Shown: positions 1 through 4,921 of the stretch, piece by piece
Numbering within the stretch: position 1 is the stretch's first letter
Layout: each line of letters opens with the position of its first letter
NCBI GenBank assembly: GCA_938082955.1
Contig: CALKDE010000081.1
Coordinates: 1-5,614 of the forward strand
DNA length: 5,614 nt
Source: an uncultured Pseudomonadales bacterium
GTDB lineage: Bacteria; Pseudomonadota; Gammaproteobacteria; Pseudomonadales; Pseudohongiellaceae
Direction: 5' to 3'
The notes under the pieces: generated by a model
The model's database searches: none
The model's input: only the letters and a program-made list of their open reading frames with translations
What the model was told of the DNA's origin: nothing
Translations under genes and position numbers: made by a program

Positions 1-453
1 GCCAAAATCTGCTCGGGCGCGAATAGCAGCCTCTGCGTTACTCGGGCATTCAAGCTGCTCGGCTTTTGGAAAATTCGTCGCCAGATAACCACGACACTGC
101 GCAAGAGACTGCTTGTGCGCCACAATTTTTTTTATAGCCGACTTTGATGTGTTCTCTCGCACTAGCAAGCTATGTTCGATAGATACGATTTGCTCACCGA
201 CTATCTTGGCTGAACTGTCTACAAGACAATCTTGCGTGTTATTTATCGCGCCCTCGGTGGAGTTTTCTACCGGCACAACGCCATAGGCTACTTGCTTGCT
301 CTCAACCGCAGCGAAGACGTCGTCAATGGACGTACAATTCACGAGCTCAGCTTCGCCGCCAAAAAACGCCAATGCCGCTAACTGCGAATAGGTTCCTTCC
401 GGTCCTAGATAGGCAATCTTGCCAATCGAACTTATGTCGCTATTATGACTCAT
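1..453 (-). CDS. pheA: Prephenate dehydratase, N-terminal part (gene runs off the left edge)
   Basis: Prephenate dehydratase converts prephenate to phenylpyruvate in cytoplasmic phenylalanine synthesis. The 151 visible codons show the family's first conserved block, AYLGPEGTYSQ (residues 14-24), then GVVPVENSTEGAI (58-70) and HKQSLAQCRGYL (113-124), all in the usual order for the dehydratase domain. The rest of the catalytic domain and the C-terminal ACT regulatory domain would lie beyond base 1. The ATG at 453-451 is the only reasonable start: an in-frame TAG lies 14 codons upstream (position 496 to 494), and the dehydratase fold begins about 12 residues in. The Shine-Dalgarno is weak (GGA three bases before ATG). 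Oddly, there is no N-terminal chorismate mutase domain, which the bifunctional P-protein of enterics and Pseudomonas carries, so this is a monofunctional-type dehydratase. It follows gyrA at 97 bp with no clear promoter of its own, so read-through from gyrA is likely. Function is inferred from motifs; confidence is high. Confidence 0.9.
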   Translation of the reverse strand, partial: MSHNSDISSIGKIAYLGPEGTYSQLAALAFFGGEAELVNCTSIDDVFAAVESKQVAYGVVPVENSTEGAINNTQDCLVDSSAKIVGEQIVSIEHSLLVRENTSKSAIKKIVAHKQSLAQCRGYLATNFPKAEQLECPSNAEAAIRARADFG

Positions 454-503
454 AGGTCCAGAACAAATTGTTTTGTTGAAATGGGTGTTTTTCTAAGCAC
501 GAA

Positions 504-528
504 CTGCCCACGATTTCTTGATGGGCAG
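504..528 (-). repeat. Hairpin-forming inverted repeat between gyrA and pheA
   Basis: CTGCCCA (504-510) and TGGGCAG (522-528) form a perfect 7-bp stem around an 11-base loop. In the gyrA-pheA transcript it would lie between the gyrA stop and the pheA start. The bases after the stem on the minus strand (TTCGTGCTTAG) have no U-run, so it does not look like an intrinsic terminator. It could be a processing or mRNA-stability structure, or chance. Confidence 0.45.
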
Positions 529-532
529 GGTG

Positions 533-549
533 ACTGGCCGTTAACCAGT
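533..549 (-). repeat. Small hairpin directly after the gyrA stop codon
   Basis: ACTGG (533-537) and CCAGT (545-549) form a 5-bp stem with a 7-base loop, beginning two bases past the gyrA TAA. It is short, has no U-run behind it, and is followed 4 bases later by the stronger 504-528 hairpin. Termination is unlikely. Protection of the gyrA mRNA 3' side is possible but unproven. Confidence 0.3.
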
Positions 550-550
550 T

Positions 551-3175
551 TTATTCGGACTCGCTGGTATCTGCATCGGCGGCAGGTGCAGAGCTTACAA
601 CTGACTCTGCTTGGTCTTCAAGTACAGCTTCCAATTCATCTACTTCTTCAGGCTCATCAACCTGTTCGAGACCGACGAGATTTTCTCCCTCCTTAAGTCG
701 GATCAGACGAACACCTTGTGTATTCCTGCCCTGAATAGATACCTCGGTGACGCGCGTTCTAACTAGAGTGCCTTTATCTGATATCAGCATGATCTCATCA
801 GACTCAGACACTTGTGCCGCTCCGACTACAGGCCCGTTGCGATCGCTAGTCTGGATGCCGATAACTCCCTGACCCCCGCGACCATAGACAGGAAAATCGT
901 CAACTAGAGTGCGCTTCCCATAACCTTGCTCGCAAACTGTCAAAATCTGTTTGGCAGCATCAGGAATGATAAGGGCAATCATCTGATACCCATCATTCAT
1001 CTTAATGCCTCTGACTCCCCTTGCCGTTCTTCCCATCGCCCGCACATCACCTTCATTGAAGCGAATCGTCTTACCGCTACTACTAATCAACATCACATCT
1101 TTCGAGCCATCTGTTATAGCTGTACCAACGAGTTCGTCGCCCTCGTCCAATTCAATAGCCCTAAGGCCCACGCTACGTTGTCTGGAGAAATTCGTCAGTG
1201 CTGTTTTCTTAACCGTGCCATTCGATGTAGCCATAAACACAAATTCGTCTTCGGCATAGTCCTTAACCGGAAGCATACTGGTAATACGTTCACCCTCTTC
1301 CAGAGGAAGAATATTGACGAGAGGCTTACCACGAGCAGTGCGGCTTGCCACCGGAATCATAAACACTTTTAACCAGTAGACCTTGCCCTGACTGCTAAAA
1401 CAAAGCAGTGTATCGTGGGTATTCGCGATCAGCAGGTGCTCAACAATATCTTCGTCTTTAACCGATGCTGCCGCCTTGCCCGTGCCGCCGCGCTTCTGCG
1501 CGCTATAGTCAGCAAGCGGCTGAGACTTCGCGTAACCAGTTTTAGATATAGTAACGACTCGGTCTTCCTCGGAGATCAGGTCTTCCATAGTCAGATCCAG
1601 TTGCGAACCTACAATTTCGGTGCGGCGTTCATCGCCATACTCTTTCTTAACCTGCTCTAGCTCATCGCGAACCACACCTAAAAGTCGGGGCTCGTTCCCC
1701 AAAATATCTAAATAGTCTGCAATCTGCTTAAGCAGCTCAGTATAGTCACCAATTAATTTCTCATGCTCTAAGCCAGTCAGACGGTGCAGTCGCAAATCCA
1801 GAATTGCCTGAGCCTGTTCCGGGCTAATGAAATACTCATTATCTTTCAATCCGTATTGTGGATCCAGGCCTTCAGGCCTACAAGCATCGGCCCCTACTTC
1901 GCCTAGCATTGCCAACACGCTGTCGGATTTCCAAGATCTAGCTAGTAGCTTTACCTTCGCCTCTGCAGAGGTCGGTGAACTCTTAATCAGCGCGATAACA
2001 GCGTCTATATTAGCTAGCGCTACGGCAAGCCCTTCTAGGATGTGTCCGCGGTCTCTGGCCTTGCGCAGCAAATAGCTAGTCCGTCTAGAAACCACCTCGC
2101 GGCGATGACGGATGAACGAATCGAGCATCTCCTTCAGGTTCAGTAATCGTGGCTGGCCGTCGACCAACGCGACCATATTAATGCCGAACACCGACTGCAT
2201 CTGTGTCTGCGCGTACAAATTGTTGAGCACGACATCACCCATCTCGCCTTTGCGCAGTTCGATAACGATTCGCAGACCATCCTTATCTGACTCGTCACGT
2301 AGTTCTGTAATGCCTTCGATCTTCTTCTCTTTAACGAGCTCGGCTATCTTTTCGATGAGCTTGGACTTGTTCAGCTGATAAGGAATTTCATGGACAATGA
2401 TTGTCTGCTTTCCAGATTTTTCGCTGTCAATTATTTCTGCCTTCGCACGCATGTAAATGCGCCCGCGACCTGTTTTATAGGCCTGGACGATACCCGCCTT
2501 GCCGTTAATGATTGCCGCTGTTGGGAAATCCGGGCCCTCGATATGCTCCATCAACCCATCGATATCAATTTCGGGGTTTTCCATTAACGCCATGGCTCCG
2601 GCGATAATTTCGTTTAAGTTATGCGGAGGTATATTTGTCGCCATGCCTACCGCGATTCCAGAAGAGCCATTCACCAATAGATTGGGAATCCGCGTAGGCA
2701 TAACATCTGGAATATGCTCTGTGCCGTCATAGTTAGGCGAGAAGTCGACTGTTTCTTTGTCCAGATCTGCAAGCAAATCATGGGCAATTTTCTCCATGCG
2801 AATTTCTGTATAACGCATTGCTGCTGCCGAATCGCCGTCTATCGACCCGAAGTTGCCTTGACCATCTACCAAGGGGTAGCGTAGCGAAAAATCTTGCGCC
2901 ATACGCACGATAGTGTCGTAGACAGCGGTATCGCCGTGAGGGTGATACTTACCTATAACATCGCCCACAATACGAGCCGATTTTTTGTAAGGCTTGTTGT
3001 AGTCGTTTGAAAGTACGTTCATCGCGAATAGCACTCGCCGATGAACAGGCTTCAATCCATCCCTGACATCAGGCAAAGCGCGACCTACAATTACGCTCAT
3101 TGCATAGGCGAGGTAAGATTCCCTCATTTCACTTTCTAACGCGACAGGCAAGACCTGTTTAGCAAACTCGGCCAT
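551..3175 (-). CDS. gyrA: DNA gyrase subunit A, complete
   Basis: GyrA is the breakage-reunion subunit of DNA gyrase (A2B2), which introduces negative supercoils using ATP hydrolysed by GyrB. At 874 aa it matches E. coli GyrA almost exactly in length and numbering. The winged-helix/tower catalytic part fills about residues 1-520: the quinolone-resistance region HPHGDTAVYD spans 78-87, with Thr83 and Asp87, and the catalytic tyrosine is Tyr122 in AAAMRYTE. The C-terminal beta-pinwheel (about 530-838) starts with the GyrA-box, here QKRGGTG at 560-566. The GyrA-box and length separate it from ParC. A tail from about 840 has 14 Asp/Glu in 35 residues and no Lys/Arg. The ATG at 3175-3173 gives the standard N-terminus; an AGGA lies 12 nt upstream (3191-3188), a rather long spacing. 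It is transcribed away from mtaD, from a predicted promoter at about 3366-3396 that would leave a leader near 184 nt, and pheA follows. Identity is essentially certain. Confidence 0.99.
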   Translation of the reverse strand: MAEFAKQVLPVALESEMRESYLAYAMSVIVGRALPDVRDGLKPVHRRVLFAMNVLSNDYNKPYKKSARIVGDVIGKYHPHGDTAVYDTIVRMAQDFSLRYPLVDGQGNFGSIDGDSAAAMRYTEIRMEKIAHDLLADLDKETVDFSPNYDGTEHIPDVMPTRIPNLLVNGSSGIAVGMATNIPPHNLNEIIAGAMALMENPEIDIDGLMEHIEGPDFPTAAIINGKAGIVQAYKTGRGRIYMRAKAEIIDSEKSGKQTIIVHEIPYQLNKSKLIEKIAELVKEKKIEGITELRDESDKDGLRIVIELRKGEMGDVVLNNLYAQTQMQSVFGINMVALVDGQPRLLNLKEMLDSFIRHRREVVSRRTSYLLRKARDRGHILEGLAVALANIDAVIALIKSSPTSAEAKVKLLARSWKSDSVLAMLGEVGADACRPEGLDPQYGLKDNEYFISPEQAQAILDLRLHRLTGLEHEKLIGDYTELLKQIADYLDILGNEPRLLGVVRDELEQVKKEYGDERRTEIVGSQLDLTMEDLISEEDRVVTISKTGYAKSQPLADYSAQKRGGTGKAAASVKDEDIVEHLLIANTHDTLLCFSSQGKVYWLKVFMIPVASRTARGKPLVNILPLEEGERITSMLPVKDYAEDEFVFMATSNGTVKKTALTNFSRQRSVGLRAIELDEGDELVGTAITDGSKDVMLISSSGKTIRFNEGDVRAMGRTARGVRGIKMNDGYQMIALIIPDAAKQILTVCEQGYGKRTLVDDFPVYGRGGQGVIGIQTSDRNGPVVGAAQVSESDEIMLISDKGTLVRTRVTEVSIQGRNTQGVRLIRLKEGENLVGLEQVDEPEEVDELEAVLEDQAESVVSSAPAADADTSESE

Positions 3176-3220
3176 AGATTGACTACATCCTAAATAGTGG
3201 GGTAACTAGCGATTAGTGCA

Positions 3221-3237
3221 GCATGATTTTTGCATGA
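3221..3237. repeat. GCATGA direct repeat with 11-bp period
   Basis: GCATGA occurs at 3221-3226 and 3232-3237, separated by TTTTT, so the copies repeat every 11 bp, close to one helical turn. On the gyrA sense strand this reads TCATGC-AAAAA-TCATGC inside the predicted leader. It could be a paired protein site or chance in an AT-rich stretch. Confidence 0.45.
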
Positions 3238-3271
3238 AAACACGGCTATTTTTTTTGTTTTTCCTTACCCT

Positions 3272-3298
3272 TTTAACGGTCGATTTAACGGTCGATTT
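3272..3298. repeat. Perfect 12-bp tandem repeat, 2.25 copies, in the gyrA leader
   Basis: The unit TTTAACGGTCGA occurs at 3272-3283 and again at 3284-3295 without a mismatch, followed by a further TTT (3296-3298) before the match breaks. On the gyrA sense strand it lies about 97-123 nt upstream of the start codon, inside the predicted 5' untranslated leader. It may be a recent slippage duplication or a doubled binding site; the sequence alone does not decide. Confidence 0.9.
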
Positions 3299-3348
3299 CG
3301 AGCTTTTTTGATCGCTAATTTACAGTTTAAATTTGAAGCAGAATCTAT

Positions 3349-3359
3349 CCTTAAAAAGG
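3349..3359. repeat. Short inverted repeat at the predicted gyrA start site
   Basis: CCTT-AAA-AAGG at 3349-3359 is an 11-bp near-palindrome. It lies just downstream of the gyrA -10 box, so it overlaps or directly follows the expected transcription start (about 3359), and it abuts the larger inverted repeat at 3359-3385. It could be part of an operator or the first hairpin of the leader, but four base pairs is weak. Confidence 0.35.
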
Positions 3360-3385
3360 TCCCGAATTGTACCACTATTCGGGGC
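3359..3385. repeat. Inverted repeat overlapping the gyrA -10 box
   Basis: CCCGAAT (3361-3367) and ATTCGGG (3377-3383) form a perfect 7-bp dyad around 9 bases. It extends to 9 bp with one G-T pair (3360/3384) and one G-C pair (3359/3385). The gyrA -10 hexamer (3366-3371) lies inside it. If transcription starts near 3359, the dyad is not transcribed and would act as DNA, like an operator. If transcription came from further upstream on the minus strand, the same dyad followed by CTTTTT would resemble an intrinsic terminator. Confidence 0.6.
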
Positions 3386-3396
3386 TTTTGTGACAG
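3366..3396 (-). promoter_or_regulatory. Predicted sigma-70 extended -10 promoter for gyrA
   Basis: Read on the minus strand, the -10 is TACAAT (3371-3366), preceded directly by TGG (3374-3372), an extended -10 TGn element. The best -35 is CTGTCA (3396-3391), four of six matches to TTGACA with a 19-bp spacer, somewhat long but tolerable with an extended -10. AT-rich DNA upstream could serve as an UP element. The start would fall near 3359. An inverted repeat covers the -10, which suggests regulation, and gyrA promoters in other bacteria are known to respond to DNA relaxation. Confidence 0.55.
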
Positions 3397-3497
3397 CCAA
3401 AATAGCTATTAATTGCGCTAAAAACCCCTGTTTTTTCAATAATTTCCAGAAGCAACGTTGATGAATTTTGCAACGCGCTATTTGGAATTTTTCTAGG

Positions 3498-3503
3498 TAT
3501 AAT
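3498..3503 (+). promoter_or_regulatory. Predicted -10 box for the mtaD-ubiG operon
   Basis: TATAAT at 3498-3503 is a perfect sigma-70 -10 hexamer, 58 bp before the mtaD start codon, predicting a start near 3510 and a leader of about 50 nt. No good -35 lies at the usual distance: the hexamer at a 17-bp spacer is GCGCTA, and TTGCAA (3468-3473) is 24 bp away. The promoter may be weak or need an activator. Confidence 0.5.
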
Positions 3504-3551
3504 ATTAGCCCTGATTTTTTGCTTAAATCACGATTTATTTGCACAGCAAAC

Positions 3552-3556
3552 AGAGG
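3552..3556 (+). promoter_or_regulatory. Shine-Dalgarno that fixes the TTG start of mtaD
   Basis: AGAGG at 3552-3556 sits five bases before the TTG at 3562-3564. This spacing supports TTG as the start. The next in-frame ATG is codon 78, inside the metal-binding region, so it cannot be the start. A small hairpin (3538-3550) ends directly in front of this site. Confidence 0.7.
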
Positions 3557-3561
3557 CAATT

Positions 3562-4899
3562 TTGAGCGAAACAACAAGTATTCAAGCCGATCTATTAGTT
3601 TCGGCAAAATGGGTCATTCCTGTACAGCCTCAAGGCGCGGCTTTAGAAGACTATTGCGTCGCTATTAAGGGAAATAAAATTGTCGCTATCTGCAGCCAGA
3701 TCGATGCCCAGAGCGCAATCAATGCAACCGAATTCTTGCACTTACCCAATCATGCGCTAATACCGGGTCTGATAAACGCTCACGGCCATTGTGCCATGGC
3801 CTTAATGCGAGGCATTGCCGATGACGTGCCGCTTACCCAGTGGCTAGAAGAATCAATATGGCCCCTTGAGGCAAAGTACGTTTCAGAGGGTTTCGTGCAA
3901 GCCGGAGCCAACCTGGCCATCGCCGAGATGATACGTTCTGGCACTACCTGCTTCGCCGATATGTACTTCTATCCAGATCAGGTAGCCAAAGCAGCTGTTG
4001 CTGCTAATATTCGAGTGCAACTGGCGAGCCCAGTTCTAGATTTTCCAACGGTGTGGGCTCAAGATGCTGATGAATACATTTCAAAGGCAACAAAACTGCA
4101 CGATGATTATCGGCACAGCGAGCTGATTCATACCGCATTTGGGCCACATGCGCCCTATACGGTGTCAGACGCTCCACTTAAGAAGTTATCGACACTCGCC
4201 GAGGAGATGGACTTACCGATCCATATGCACGTGCATGAGACAGCCAAGGAAGTCTCGGACGCATTATTAGCCGATGGCCGAACGCCGATCGAGCGGCTTA
4301 AACAGCTAGGCCTGCTCAGCCCACGCCTTGTCTGTGTGCATGCCACTAAACTTTGCGACGAAGACATAGCCTCTCTAGCCAAGGCCGGGTCCCATATTGT
4401 GCACTGCCCGGAATCTAACTTAAAATTAGCCAGCGGCTTCTGCGAGGTCGCCAAGCTAAGCAAGGCCGGTATTAACATCGCTCTTGGAACCGATGGCTGT
4501 GCCAGCAACAACGACCTCGATATGATCTCTGAGATGCGTACTGCCGCACTGCTCGCCAAAGGTGTCGCCGAAGATGCTAGTGCATTATCTGCCCATCAAG
4601 CTCTTGAAATGGCAACGATAAACGGCGCCAAGGCACTAGGGCTAGGTGCAATGATCGGCAGCCTCGAAATCGGCAAGTATGCCGATATGACCGCGATCGA
4701 TCTCGATTCATTAAATAGTACACCTGTATACAACCCGATCTCACAGATAGTATACGCAACACAGGCATCCCAAGTTTCACATGTTTGGTGCTCAGGACAA
4801 CAGCTATTGAAGGATGGCGAATTCACCGGCTTAGATATTCAGACAATCAAATCCGATAGCGCAAAGTGGCAAGCCAAACTTTCAGCCGCTAGCGATTAA
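3562..4899 (+). CDS. mtaD: 5'-methylthioadenosine / S-adenosylhomocysteine deaminase (amidohydrolase family)
   Basis: This 445-aa cytoplasmic enzyme belongs to the metal-dependent amidohydrolases (TRZ/ATZ, cytosine-deaminase-like group). Its close relatives deaminate methylthioadenosine to methylthioinosine and/or SAH to S-inosylhomocysteine. Metal-site motifs are complete: HGH at 74-76, a further HMHVHE at 221-226 (His223 the likely ligand, Glu226 the likely acid/base), His260 in CVHATK, and Asp311 in GTDG. GPHAPYT (195-201) and HCPESNLKLASG (281-292) are typical of the MTA/SAH deaminase branch, and the C-terminal strand region GSLEIGKYADM (366-376) closes the composite beta domain. The start is TTG with a good Shine-Dalgarno. 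The sequence closely resembles the Pseudomonas aeruginosa PA3170 type, shown to be an MTA deaminase. ubiG begins 22 nt downstream, so the two are probably co-transcribed. Whether MTA, SAH or another purine is the true substrate cannot be read from the sequence. Confidence 0.92.
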   Translation: MSETTSIQADLLVSAKWVIPVQPQGAALEDYCVAIKGNKIVAICSQIDAQSAINATEFLHLPNHALIPGLINAHGHCAMALMRGIADDVPLTQWLEESIWPLEAKYVSEGFVQAGANLAIAEMIRSGTTCFADMYFYPDQVAKAAVAANIRVQLASPVLDFPTVWAQDADEYISKATKLHDDYRHSELIHTAFGPHAPYTVSDAPLKKLSTLAEEMDLPIHMHVHETAKEVSDALLADGRTPIERLKQLGLLSPRLVCVHATKLCDEDIASLAKAGSHIVHCPESNLKLASGFCEVAKLSKAGINIALGTDGCASNNDLDMISEMRTAALLAKGVAEDASALSAHQALEMATINGAKALGLGAMIGSLEIGKYADMTAIDLDSLNSTPVYNPISQIVYATQASQVSHVWCSGQQLLKDGEFTGLDIQTIKSDSAKWQAKLSAASD

Positions 4900-4921
4900 C
4901 AATTAACTAGGCAGCAAAAGA

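Larger units (their letters stand above)
3176..3561. other. Divergent gyrA / mtaD control region, no gene
   Basis: These 386 bp separate two divergently transcribed genes and are visibly more AT-rich than the flanking coding DNA. From left to right they hold the gyrA ribosome binding site (3188-3191), a GCATGA direct repeat, T-runs at 3249-3256 and 3258-3262, a perfect 12-bp tandem repeat, two adjoining inverted repeats at the expected gyrA transcription start, the gyrA promoter, a 10-bp palindrome AATAGCTATT (3401-3410), an 8-bp palindrome CAACGTTG (3453-3460), the mtaD -10 box, and a small hairpin (TTTGC-ACA-GCAAA, 3538-3550) touching the mtaD Shine-Dalgarno. Short open frames on both strands have no recognisable protein content or ribosome binding site. 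No tRNA or known riboswitch fold was recognised. Confidence 0.8.

Noticed and set aside
447..515. Possible leader peptide before pheA: a 22-codon GTG frame overlapping the pheA ATG, with two Phe, one Trp and one Tyr codon
   Set aside because: There is no Phe run as in known phe leaders, no Shine-Dalgarno, and no terminator/antiterminator pair behind it.
445..696. An 83-codon plus-strand frame across the 3' end of gyrA and the gyrA-pheA gap
   Set aside because: It is antisense to the gyrA tail and pheA start, with no Shine-Dalgarno and no familiar protein content.
926..1372. A 148-codon open frame on the plus strand inside gyrA
   Set aside because: It is antisense to well-conserved GyrA pinwheel codons, shows no recognisable motif, and has no convincing ribosome binding site.
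3221..3262. Possible intrinsic terminator on the plus strand ending in T8
   Set aside because: The only stem that can form before the T-run is the 4-bp CATG self-pairing, and no plus-strand gene lies upstream to terminate.
3301..3345. A second gyrA promoter within the leader (TTCAAA with a TGTAAATT-like -10)
   Set aside because: Both elements match the consensus poorly and many AT-rich alternatives score alike, so I could not support a specific site.
3230..3412. A 60-codon plus-strand frame in the control region
   Set aside because: It runs antisense through the gyrA leader and promoter and has no ribosome binding site or recognisable domain.
3320..3607. A 95-codon minus-strand frame across the control region and the mtaD start
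   Set aside because: It overlaps the mtaD start and both promoters, and its translation shows no conserved pattern.
4155..4559. A 134-codon minus-strand frame inside mtaD
   Set aside because: It is antisense to the metal-binding core of the deaminase, with no motifs or independent signals.
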